Below are positions 1-9,300 of a DNA stretch of 20,746 bases, piece by piece (the first letter of the stretch is position 1; each line of letters starts with the position of its first letter). The translations under genes were made by a program, and so were the position numbers. The stretch is from a virus. The stretch spans positions 1 through 20,746 of IMG/VR virus record IMGVR_UViG_3300025466_000213; one strand, written 5' to 3'. The notes below the pieces were generated by a model. It saw only the letters and a list, made by a program, of their open reading frames with translations, did not search any database and was not told the DNA's origin.

Positions 1-1
1 A

Positions 2-1156
2 ATGAACAGTCTAAGCCTGGGATCAGCTCTTAATGTTAATGTGTTTGGTATTGGTGCTGGTGGTACAGCAGGAGTAAATCAAGGATATTTAACTGTAGAT
101 CCTAACAATGGTTTTTGGAATATTGGCATGGGAACTGTATATGGTTATGGTCAATATGAGACCAATCTCTCTAACTTATCCAGTATAGGTAATAGTAACT
201 ATTGGAGTAGTCGAGAAAATGAAGTCGGATTACCTGACATATACATAAGTGTAGGTGGTAACGGTGATACCGAGTCTACATGGGTGTTTGCCGCACAATA
301 CGAGCCTACTGAACGACCTAGTACCCTAGTTATTCCCTACAATGGTGTTATTGGTATTCAAAATAATGACAGTGGTACTGATAATGTAATAACTGTCACT
401 TACTACAATGATCTTGCCAGTGAGCCAAATATTGCTATAGGTCCACAAGCAGGCGCTAATCCTACTGGCGGTAATATGATTGCTATAGGTTACGAAGCAG
501 GTAAGGCATATCAAAATAATTATGCTATTGCTCTTGGGGCCCGTGCTGGTAAGTTTGGACAAGGAGCAGGCGCTATTGCTATCGGTGCGTTTGCCGCAGG
601 TGCTTGGGGAACTAGTGGCACAGCACAATCAGCCAACAGTATTATTATCAACGCTACGGCTGATCATAGCCAACCACTATATGATGCTGGTGCTAACACA
701 CTAGTAATTAAACCTGTTAGAAGTTCTACAGGACCTGCGCATGTCTACTACGATTCAGCAAGTGGTGAAATCACATATAGCACAGTTAACTTAGGATCTA
801 AAACTACAGCACTGACTGGTACAGATAATTCTACTTCACCTGCGCCTGCTGATTGTACAGCGTTGGATTTAACCAAACAGATACAGTATTTGGACGCTGG
901 TAGCGGTACAAATCAGATATCTTTTTATCTTGCTGCCGGCACAGAAGGACAGATCATGTACTTTGTAGCCAAATCCAGCACTAACATGGCAAGTATTTTG
1001 ATTTACTGCTCTCATGTGCGTTATAGAAACGGATCCGCAATAGTAGCTTTAGGTGATGTATTTCCGTTTAGTAACCTTGTTACCGACGGGCGTACAATGG
1101 CAACAGCTATATTCATTGACGGAGCATGGAGCTTTGACGGTGGCGGCATAGATTAA
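2..1156 (+). CDS. Tail fibre / adhesin protein with YadA-head-like repeats (probably 5'-truncated)
   Basis: At least 384 residues. The first ATG lies one base from the window edge, so no upstream context is visible and the gene probably starts outside. Residues about 143-217 carry repeats of the IAIG / AIALG / AIAIG type alternating with AG-rich turns, the pattern of the left-handed beta-roll heads of trimeric YadA-like adhesins. Residues about 233-260 (VIKPVRSS...YYDSASGEITYS) resemble a linker often seen in aquatic phage fibres. The C-terminal ~95 residues form a beta-rich module (GQIMYFVAKSS...) similar in style to modules duplicated in the 6315-10397 gene, ending in a Gly-rich tail. Inferred role: trimeric virion fibre or adhesin contacting the host. 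The next gene follows 18 bases later, after an AAGGAT-type ribosome site. Coding call is strong; the specific fibre identity is not. Confidence 0.8.
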   Translation: MNSLSLGSALNVNVFGIGAGGTAGVNQGYLTVDPNNGFWNIGMGTVYGYGQYETNLSNLSSIGNSNYWSSRENEVGLPDIYISVGGNGDTESTWVFAAQYEPTERPSTLVIPYNGVIGIQNNDSGTDNVITVTYYNDLASEPNIAIGPQAGANPTGGNMIAIGYEAGKAYQNNYAIALGARAGKFGQGAGAIAIGAFAAGAWGTSGTAQSANSIIINATADHSQPLYDAGANTLVIKPVRSSTGPAHVYYDSASGEITYSTVNLGSKTTALTGTDNSTSPAPADCTALDLTKQIQYLDAGSGTNQISFYLAAGTEGQIMYFVAKSSTNMASILIYCSHVRYRNGSAIVALGDVFPFSNLVTDGRTMATAIFIDGAWSFDGGGID

Positions 1157-1174
1157 AATTAAGGATAAAGAAAA

Positions 1175-1708
1175 ATGGCAAATATAACAATCACAAACCC
1201 AGCTATTACTAGTACTACTGGAGTATTTTCCTGTACAGCATTAGCCGCTCCGCTAGCATTAGGGCAAGCAGTCAACATATCAGGTGTGTTTAGCAGTGGA
1301 GGTGTCGTAGGGCAAAAATCAAATGGTGTTTACTATGTGATAGGTACTCCGACTACTACAGCTTTTCAATTGAGTAAGACCAAAGGCGGTGCTCCAATTA
1401 CCACAGTGGTCAGCACAGGAGCAATTACTGGCGTCACTATTACCACAGTAGACGAAGCTACTGTGTATGTACAGAGAAATTGTAAAAACAGCGCCGATGC
1501 TGTTAAACTATTAAGAGCTAATGGTGTAAGAGTACACGCAGTTATGGTAACTGGTTCAAGCAAGAATAGAAAAGCTATGGCAGCGGCTACTAGTAATGCT
1601 AGGACTACTCCACAAGTGTTCATTAATGGAGCACATGTTGGCACACTGACTCAACTAAAATCTAGTTCACTAATCAATCCTAACGCTAAACTAAAAGCTA
1701 GAACTTAA
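1175..1708 (+). CDS. Small beta-module tail-type protein with C-terminal glutaredoxin-like domain
   Basis: 177 residues. Residues about 2-92 are Thr/Val/Gly-rich beta sequence (LALGQAVNISGV... NGVYYVIGTPTTTAFQLSKT) matching modules inside the protease and the 1360-residue fibre of this window. Residues about 96-163 look like a glutaredoxin fold: strand VYVQRN, then C103-K-N-S106 where glutaredoxins have CPYC or, in monothiol types, CxxS; a helix (ADAVKLLRANGV); a second strand and helix; then TTPQVFINGAHVG (144-156), very close to the cis-proline T-V-P-Q-hydrophobic-F-I-N-G-x-H-I-G motif of the family. The usual GG-C/S-DD glutathione contact that follows is lost (GTLTQL). The tail is basic. 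It sits between a fibre gene and the protease with 18- and 14-base gaps, so it is probably co-transcribed and virion-associated. The thiol activity is inferred only; the domain may be purely structural. Confidence 0.8.
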   Translation: MANITITNPAITSTTGVFSCTALAAPLALGQAVNISGVFSSGGVVGQKSNGVYYVIGTPTTTAFQLSKTKGGAPITTVVSTGAITGVTITTVDEATVYVQRNCKNSADAVKLLRANGVRVHAVMVTGSSKNRKAMAAATSNARTTPQVFINGAHVGTLTQLKSSSLINPNAKLKART

Positions 1709-1722
1709 TCCGGAACAAGACC

Positions 1723-4700
1723 ATGCGTTCAATAAAAAAGACTTGGTCCAAGATTACAACAAAAAGTGCTCCACAACACACAGACGGACAAGAATATGTT
1801 GTTTGTTTGAAAAAAGGAGAGAACTATGATCAGGTCTGGACAGAAATAGAAACAGAAACTACTGGCTTGGATACAATACCTAACCGAGCCGCTAGGATCC
1901 TTAATGCTCGTCCGGGTAGTCCACGCAGTTGTCACTATTCTTTGACCCCAGCTGAAGCAGAACAACTAAGATTGGATCCTCGTGTACATAGTGTAGAAGT
2001 TCCTCCACAGTACAAAGGTATCCGTGCTGTTCACAAGACTACTCAGTTCAACAATTTTACCAAACCCACAAGTCTCACAGACAGCACTGGCGACCTAGTC
2101 AACTGGGGCTTACCTAGAATGAATGCCAGCTACAATAACTATGGCACAGGCGCTACATTGCTACCAGGTGGTACTGGTGGCTATGACTATACTTTAACTG
2201 GCCAAGGTGTAGATGTAGTTATACAAGACAGTGGACTACAGATAGACCACCCAGAGTTTGCTGGCCGCGTACAGGCTATAAATTGGTATGAGCATACTGG
2301 ATTTTCAAATTACAGCAGTATTGACAGTATAGGTCTGCCTGGAACTGCTTACTTGGCACTAAACCCAGGCGCAGTGGCATCGACTTATGTACATGATCGT
2401 AACAGTCTATACTTCAATGGACATGATTGGCTACAGTTTGCCAGTGAAGCTATCAATTTTGGTTCTGGTGATTTTACAATTGAATTCTTTTTTAAGATAG
2501 ACACAGATGTCAATCTCGACACTACTCAGATGGGATTTGTCGACTATGGTGCTAATGGGTCACTAGCTATGTACATGGGCACCGCACCAGGTACAGCCAG
2601 CAGTCATGTTTTCACCGTTGAACTAAAAGGCACTGATTCACAGTCATTTGACTTTGTCTATCCTATAAGCAAAGGTGTATGGCATCATTTGGCTGTTACT
2701 AGAGAGATCGGTTATTTGAATGTGTATTTGGATGGCAACGGTGCTGGTAATCACCCTAATACTTGGAATTTTATATATCTTTCACAAGGGTTTGGTACCT
2801 ATGGCGGAGTTTACAATTTCAAAGGTCATTTGGCTAATCTACGAGTATCTGTTGGTTCAGCAATATACGCATCTGTAGTAGGATCAATTACTGTACCTAC
2901 AGCACCTTTATCGATAACATCAGGAGTTGTATTATTATTAAATTGTTTAGATGCCAATACTCCTTATCATAACTCTGTGTATATTAGCTATTCGTTAGTC
3001 AACGCAAATAATGACAGCACATCAGTTGTTACATTTAGTTCGGGAACGGGCACACCTGAATTTACTATAGAGTTTTGGTTTAATCTAGCTACTGATCCTG
3101 CTAGTCACAGACATGCTTTTTTAGGAAGTGCTAACGATCGTGCTCTCAGCGTATACACCGGAGATGTTATAAGTGGTGGTACCGGGCCAGCAAACAATAA
3201 AATTGGTGTGGACATTTATACAGAGGGCGGCGTAACATTTACATTTGCCACAGCAATGACCACAGGCACCTGGTATCATTGTGCTGTGGTTCGAGACGCT
3301 AGTTGTAATCTACAGATATTCTTGAATGGCATTGCGGCCACAGGATGGAGTACTAATATTAGTGGAGTAAGTCCTACATCAGGTTCAGGACATTACTCAA
3401 ACTTTAATTTCACAGTCAACGGTGCTATTGACCAAGTGGGCAATTGGGATTCTTATAGTACATTTGATGGTGCTATTACAGATGTGAGAATAGTACAAGG
3501 TACAAATCTATATGACCCTACTGCTAATAATATTGCTGTACCTACTACTATGTTAACTGCTGTATCAGGTACTGAATTTTTATTAAATCTCACTTATTAT
3601 TCGGAATATACTGGACCGATAGATGCTACAACAAATAGTAGTGTTACTATCGAAGGTACTGGTGCTGAATTAATCGCAGGCCCTACTACAGTATTTTATC
3701 AGAACTTCCAACCTGCCGAACACTACATGGACACAGTGGGTCATGGAACACATGTGGCTGGTATTGCCGCAGGTACTACATATGGTTGGGCAAAGAATGC
3801 CTATGTATATTCGGTTAAAGTAGCAGGGCTAGAAGGTCCGCAAGATCCAGGAACAGGTATACAGTTTCCTGACTGTTTTGAAGTTATACAATTATTCCAT
3901 TCACAGAAAACTCCTAGAGTCAACGGCTATGTAAAACCCACGGTGGTCAACATGAGTTGGGGATATGAAGGTAATTATGTCAGCGATATATCCCCATTAA
4001 CTAATGTAACAATTATAGGAACTTCGGGAGAATTTGGGTGTGATGTACCCGGGATAACATTGGCTATAGGCATGGCGGTGTGTGTACAAGGTACAGTAGC
4101 TTACAGTGGACTCGGCGGCTATACCGCTAATACAGACAATTACTATATTATTACAGCTCTTCGTCCGGGTACTCCTACCAGCTATACATTAGTTACAAAT
4201 CAAATTTATGATATTGGCCAAAGTGCTAATCAGTATCTTTCTTATACAGTAACTAGAACAGATTATCCTGCTATCGTAGCTATAATTGGAGCTTACACAG
4301 GTTCCAGTTATTATTACCCTAACCCCGGAGAATTTACTATTACGGCTCCAGGAGTAACTGGAACTAGAACAGTTCTATATTGTGGATATGATATTCCTGG
4401 AAATCTTTTCTTTGAGTTTCATTACGAAGCTGGACAAGATGATCCTACTAGTATAGCAAGTGGAACTTCATTTACTGTAACCCATACTCCTACTAATGGT
4501 AACAATGGATTTACACTACAAGCGGCAACTGCGCTGGGAGAAGCTAGTGGTACAGCAATAACCACTGTGGAAGGTACTCCAAGTCAACTGTCATTTACTG
4601 TGATTGTGACTAATATCACAGGCGGGCATTATCGAGGCACACCCTGGACTGGGACTTTTCCTCAAACCAATTATGGCATGGGTCCAAACGATGTGCTGTA

Positions 4701-5346
4701 CTACAACAGTTTCCCTGTGAGAGATCCTAGCACCGATGTAGCTCTTGAAGATTTAATTGATGCTGGAGTTATTGTTAGCATAGCGGCAGGCAATGATTTT
4801 ATCAAGATTGATAACTCTGGTGGCCCAGACTACCTAAACTCATATACCGATGGTACTTACACCTATTACTATAATCAAGGATCTAGTCCTTATAGTGTAC
4901 ATGCTAATATTGTAGGTAGTATAGATGTCACACCATACGATGTTAATAGAGACCAAAAAGCCGAATACAGCAACAGTGGTCCAGGTGTAAACATATTTGC
5001 TCCAGGCACTGGTATATTGAGCTGTACTAGCAATAATCCAGCAGGCATTTATGAAGAAGGATACACTCCAGCACCGTACTTCTTGGATAGTGCGTTCAAT
5101 CAACTTAATTTAAGTGGGACTAGTATGGCTAGCCCACAGATTACAGGCTTGTCAGCATTGTTAGCAGAGATGAATCCGCAGGCCACTCCCTCACAGATTC
5201 TTACTCAACTACAAAATATGGCTAGAAACAATCTGTATACTACTAATTCAGCTAATGATTATAGTGTGTTTAACAGCCTTTGGGGTGCAAGTCCTAAGTT
5301 AGTCTACAATCAGTTTAATAATACTGTCAGCGCATACTTTGGTTAA
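1723..5346 (+). CDS. Subtilisin-like (S8) serine protease with two LamG-like domains inserted in the catalytic domain
   Basis: 1207 residues. Residues about 22-97 resemble an I9-type inhibitor propeptide (EYVVCLK...LTPAEAEQL...DPRVHSVE). The catalytic set is complete: Asp169 (VVIQDSGLQIDHPEF), His674 (GHGTHVAGIAAG), oxyanion Asn1024 (SIAAGND) and Ser1134 (LSGTSMASPQ). In ordinary subtilases Asp and His are about 30 residues apart; here the gap is about 505. It holds two related LamG/concanavalin-like domains, about 222-390 and 434-600, with matching cores (FTIEFFF / FTIEFWF; GVWHHLAVTR / GTWYHCAVVR; YLDGN / FLNG). A second insertion (about 750-985) follows VNMSWG and contains a module like the N-terminus of the preceding gene. 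No signal peptide or membrane segment is evident, so release with the virion or by lysis is likely. Inferred role: tail-associated protease binding and cutting surface polymers, or maturing fibres. The ribosome site (CGGAAC) is weak, suggesting coupling to the upstream gene. Confidence 0.9.
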   Translation: MRSIKKTWSKITTKSAPQHTDGQEYVVCLKKGENYDQVWTEIETETTGLDTIPNRAARILNARPGSPRSCHYSLTPAEAEQLRLDPRVHSVEVPPQYKGIRAVHKTTQFNNFTKPTSLTDSTGDLVNWGLPRMNASYNNYGTGATLLPGGTGGYDYTLTGQGVDVVIQDSGLQIDHPEFAGRVQAINWYEHTGFSNYSSIDSIGLPGTAYLALNPGAVASTYVHDRNSLYFNGHDWLQFASEAINFGSGDFTIEFFFKIDTDVNLDTTQMGFVDYGANGSLAMYMGTAPGTASSHVFTVELKGTDSQSFDFVYPISKGVWHHLAVTREIGYLNVYLDGNGAGNHPNTWNFIYLSQGFGTYGGVYNFKGHLANLRVSVGSAIYASVVGSITVPTAPLSITSGVVLLLNCLDANTPYHNSVYISYSLVNANNDSTSVVTFSSGTGTPEFTIEFWFNLATDPASHRHAFLGSANDRALSVYTGDVISGGTGPANNKIGVDIYTEGGVTFTFATAMTTGTWYHCAVVRDASCNLQIFLNGIAATGWSTNISGVSPTSGSGHYSNFNFTVNGAIDQVGNWDSYSTFDGAITDVRIVQGTNLYDPTANNIAVPTTMLTAVSGTEFLLNLTYYSEYTGPIDATTNSSVTIEGTGAELIAGPTTVFYQNFQPAEHYMDTVGHGTHVAGIAAGTTYGWAKNAYVYSVKVAGLEGPQDPGTGIQFPDCFEVIQLFHSQKTPRVNGYVKPTVVNMSWGYEGNYVSDISPLTNVTIIGTSGEFGCDVPGITLAIGMAVCVQGTVAYSGLGGYTANTDNYYIITALRPGTPTSYTLVTNQIYDIGQSANQYLSYTVTRTDYPAIVAIIGAYTGSSYYYPNPGEFTITAPGVTGTRTVLYCGYDIPGNLFFEFHYEAGQDDPTSIASGTSFTVTHTPTNGNNGFTLQAATALGEASGTAITTVEGTPSQLSFTVIVTNITGGHYRGTPWTGTFPQTNYGMGPNDVLYYNSFPVRDPSTDVALEDLIDAGVIVSIAAGNDFIKIDNSGGPDYLNSYTDGTYTYYYNQGSSPYSVHANIVGSIDVTPYDVNRDQKAEYSNSGPGVNIFAPGTGILSCTSNNPAGIYEEGYTPAPYFLDSAFNQLNLSGTSMASPQITGLSALLAEMNPQATPSQILTQLQNMARNNLYTTNSANDYSVFNSLWGASPKLVYNQFNNTVSAYFG

Positions 5347-5354
5347 CCAAATCG

Positions 5355-5402
5355 CGCTCTGCCGCTATTTTCAATAAATATGTATAATAGCACAAGAGAG
5401 CG
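5355..5402. repeat. Nested inverted repeats around a late promoter
   Basis: Two perfect 6-base inverted repeats nest around the promoter box: CGCTCT (5355-5360) with AGAGCG (5397-5402), and GCTATT (5364-5369) with AATAGC (5386-5391). The ATAAATA element lies in the central unpaired part. Function unknown; could be chance or a protein site. Confidence 0.5.
5373..5380 (+). promoter_or_regulatory. T4-type late promoter element AATAAATA
   Basis: The octamer matches the T4 late -10 consensus TATAAATA at 7 of 8 positions. It lies 26 bases before the ATG of the 298-residue fibre gene, directly after the protease stop. Part of a set of ten such boxes in gene gaps here. Confidence 0.65.
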
Positions 5403-5405
5403 AGC

Positions 5406-6302
5406 ATGGCAGCATTACAATTCCCGTTAAACCCTACCGTAAATCAAGTTTTTGTTGGTTCTAACGGTATTAACTACACGTGGGACGGTATCAAATGGGT
5501 TGGTCAAGGCCAGCTTGGTGCTCCTCCACAACCCCCGCAATTTGTCTTACCCCCAGCAACTATCAATCAGTTGGGTGGTATCGAAATTGGTTCTGGATTA
5601 TCTGTTGACAATGCTGGAGTATTATCAGCACAACAAGCTACAGTTTCTGATAATCCCCCTAGTAATCCTATAGCAGGTGCACTTTGGTTTAATACCCTAG
5701 TTAATACCTTATTCATTTATCAAAATCAAGGATGGGAATCGGCAGCTGGGGGTGATTTACTTAACGTAGCCTCTGATATACTTCCTGCCACTGATCTTAC
5801 ATATAACTTAGGCAGCCCAACAAGGCAGTGGAAGGATGTTTATGTGGGTCCAGGGTCTGTTTATGTTGGTGGAATAAAACTTAGTAATGTTAGTGGAAAT
5901 CTAACTGTAACTAATGCTTTGGGTATTACACTTCCACAAAATGTAACCTATACAAATGCTTCCGGCAGTGTAATTCCCTTAAACAGCGAATTAGCTACAA
6001 CTACCAATCCGGGTATTGTAGAAATTGGGTCAAATATTGATGTAATTAACGGCGTTATCAGTGTACCTACTGCTACAAACAACAGTTTAGGAGTAGTAAA
6101 AGCTGGTACAAATGTGTCTATTGACAGCACTGGCGCAGTAAGCGTTCCTACAGGGGCTGGAATAAATACACTAGAGACTATTGCTAATGTGAATCCTACG
6201 GGAATAACCAACGGATCGCTGTTAGTTTATAATCAAGCAGCTAGTAGATGGGATGTAACAGTTAACTTAACACAAGAAAACTGGGATTCAGGGCAATATT
6301 AA
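5406..6302 (+). CDS. Fibre-like structural protein with repeated LGxxxxGxxLSVDxxGVLS motifs
   Basis: 298 residues. The N-terminus (FPLNPTVNQVFVGSNG..YTWDGIKWV) is typical of phage tail-fibre-type proteins, followed by a Pro-rich hinge at about 38-51 (LGAPPQPPQFVLPP). A motif of the form LGGIEIGSGLSVDNAGVLS occurs at about 56-74 and recurs in variant form at about 202-219 and 228-246. Residues about 84-110 (PPSNPIAGALWFNT...LFIYQNQGW) and 134-160 (NLGSPTRQWKDVYVG..SVYVGGIKL) match short modules common in aquatic phage fibres. It starts just after a late promoter, with GAGAG as a possible ribosome site, and ends 12 bases before the 1360-residue fibre gene. Likely a short fibre or a connector for the larger fibres; its exact structural place is unknown. 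Confidence 0.85.
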   Translation: MAALQFPLNPTVNQVFVGSNGINYTWDGIKWVGQGQLGAPPQPPQFVLPPATINQLGGIEIGSGLSVDNAGVLSAQQATVSDNPPSNPIAGALWFNTLVNTLFIYQNQGWESAAGGDLLNVASDILPATDLTYNLGSPTRQWKDVYVGPGSVYVGGIKLSNVSGNLTVTNALGITLPQNVTYTNASGSVIPLNSELATTTNPGIVEIGSNIDVINGVISVPTATNNSLGVVKAGTNVSIDSTGAVSVPTGAGINTLETIANVNPTGITNGSLLVYNQAASRWDVTVNLTQENWDSGQY

Positions 6303-6314
6303 CGGAGCGCATAG

Positions 6315-9300
6315 ATGGCAACCACATTTAGAATTAAACGATCGCCGACCACGGGTAATCCCGCGGTACTGGCACAAGGTGAATTAGCCTATTCATACTT
6401 AACCAACAACGGCTCCAACGGTGGTGACACGCTGTATATTGGTACAGGTACTGAAACAACAGGTAATGCGGCGAATCACGTTAAGATCGGTGGTCTCTAC
6501 TATACAACACAGATTGATAATGCTACTAACTTAAACACAGCTAGCACTATTGTTAAACGCGATGGCAGTGGTAATTTTGTAGCTGGTACTATCACAGCGG
6601 CCTTAACTGGTAATGCCTCAACAGCAACCACATGGCAAACAGCACGTAACTTATCTCTAACAGGTGATGCAACTGCTACTCTAAGTAGTGTTAATGGTAG
6701 TGTTGATGTATCAGCAGCCTTAACCTTAGCCAACGTAAACTCAAACGTTAACAGTCTAGCAATAACAGCCGCAAGTGGTAATGGTACAACTGTAACATTA
6801 ACTTATGCTACACAAGCCAGCAATCCCTATACCATTGGTCAACAGGTTACAGTCACTGGTGTAAGCCCAAGTGGTTATAATGGAACATATACAGTAACAG
6901 GTGTTTCAACAACGCAAGTACAATATGCTAGTTCATTTACAACAAGCTATGTAAGCGGTGGTACTGTAATTGGCCTATTTGGTAGTGCTACATTTATTCC
7001 TGTAATTACAGTTAATGCTAAAGGACTGATTACCTCAATTAGTAATACATCAATCAGCACAACATTGAATCTTGCTGGTTCAACTGGCACTGGTTCTGTT
7101 GCTGGTGGTGGAACATTAACTGTTACTGGCGGTGCTGGTATATCTACTACTGTTAGTGGATCAACAATTACAATTAACTCTACTGGTGCTGGCGGTTATA
7201 CTACCACAGCAACTAGCGGAACAACATATACAATTACATCTACAAGTACTCCTGCACAATACTTTACAGGAAGTACACCTCAGACAGTAGCACTACCAAG
7301 TACAAGTGGACTAACACTTGGTCAAGAATATATTTTAACAAACAATAGTACAGCTAACTTGTCTGTACAAACAAGTACTGCGGCTGCTGTTCTAACTCAG
7401 ATTCCAGGTACAACAGTTAGTTATACTATAATATCGACAAGCGGCAACACTGCGGCTGCTTGGAACTATGAATACACCGGTTTTGCTGGCATTACTGGAA
7501 CAGGTAACGCTGTACTAGCTAATGCTCCAACATTAACAGGTCATCCAACGATTGAAGGTGTTACTTCAACAGGTGCAACTGGTACTGGTAACTTAGTATT
7601 CAGTGCAAGTCCTACATTTACAGGTACACTGACTGCTGCTACTGCTAGCTTTAGTGGTCACTTAACAGTTGAAGGAGTTACTTCAACAGGTGCCACTGGT
7701 ACTGGTAAGTTTGTATTTGATAATGCTCCTACAATCAGCGGACATCCAACAATTGAGGGAGTTACTTCAACTGGTGCCACTGGTACAGGCAAGTTTGTAT
7801 TTGACACTAGTCCAACTATCAGTGCTCCTACAATCAGTGGTCACCCAACAATTGAAGGTGTTACTTCAACTGGTGCTACTGGTACTGGCAATTTAGTATT
7901 CAGTGCAAGTCCTACATTTACAGGTACACTGACAGCTGCTACTATTAGTGCAACAACACTATCAGTTAGTAACATCAATGATGGTTATACAACTACAGCT
8001 ACAGCCGCTGGAACTACAACACTAACAAGCTCCAGTAACTATCAACAATACTTTACTGGTTCAACAACCCAAACAGTTGTACTACCGGTTGTAAGCACAC
8101 TAGTTTTAGGCGCTCAGTATCAGATTGTAAACACCAGTACAGGTAACGTAACTGTACAAAGTAGTGGTGCTAATACTATTCTAGCAGTATTACCAGGCAC
8201 TGCGGCATTCTTTACAGTAATAGCTGTTACAGGTACAGGTGCAAGTTCTTGGTATGCTGCCTACGATGCATTTGCTACCGTTACTGGCACTGGTGCTAAT
8301 GTTCTAGCCACTGCTCCAACGTTCACAACTAGTATTGACGGTAGTTCAGGATCGTTTACAGCATTCGCAACCCCAACAACATTAACAGTTGGTGGTGCAA
8401 GTACTAATACTACCATTGGCGCAACTACAGGTACAACTACCTTAAACAGTCCAACAATAGTTGGTCAGGCTACGACACAAAACGTATTCAATACTGTAGC
8501 AACAACAGTTAATGCGTTTGGTGCTGCTACTACAATCGGTATTGCTAGTGGTGCAGCCAGTGCTACTACAATAACACTTGGTGCTAATACTAACAATAAT
8601 ACTTTAAGTATTTACGGTAATGGCACAGGCGGAACAGCAACATTAACCTCTAACGTTACTACAGGTACTATCAACGTATTCACAGGTGGCCAGCTGATCA
8701 GTATCGGTGCTAGTTCAGGAACTACAACAGTTAACAATACATTAACTACAACAAGTCCAAACATCACCACCAGCATTACAACTCCAACTACTGGAACATT
8801 TAGTCTAGTTAATACTACTGCTACACAGGTTAACTTTGCTGGTGCAGCCACTACAGTAAACGTTGGTGCTAGTACAGGTACATTAACTCTTAATAATCCT
8901 ACTATTGCTACTAGTGTAACAAGTGGTACACTGGCCTTATTCAATACAGGCCTAACAGGGACATTAAACTTAGCAGGTGCTGCTGGTTCAATCAATATTG
9001 GTTCTAGCACAAGCACTACAACCTTTAACGGTAATGCTAACGTAGCAACTGGTAAAGGCTATCAGATTAATGGTACTACAGTATTAAGTGGTACAACACT
9101 AGGCAGTACAATAACTAGTTCTAGTTTAACTAGCGTTGGTACGATTACTAGCGGTACTTGGAATGGCACTACCATTGGCGTAGGCTATGGCGGTACTGGA
9201 ACTACGACTGGCAGCATAACAGGCACCGGCGCACTAACATTTACAGCTGGTGGATCTAATACAAACGTTAATCTAGTTCCGCAAGGTTCAGGAACTGTTG

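Noticed and set aside
7539-7943. Regularly spaced repeats resembling a CRISPR array
   Set aside because: Repeats are in frame, diverged at codon third positions and part of a long coding region; spacing is uneven and there are no cas genes.
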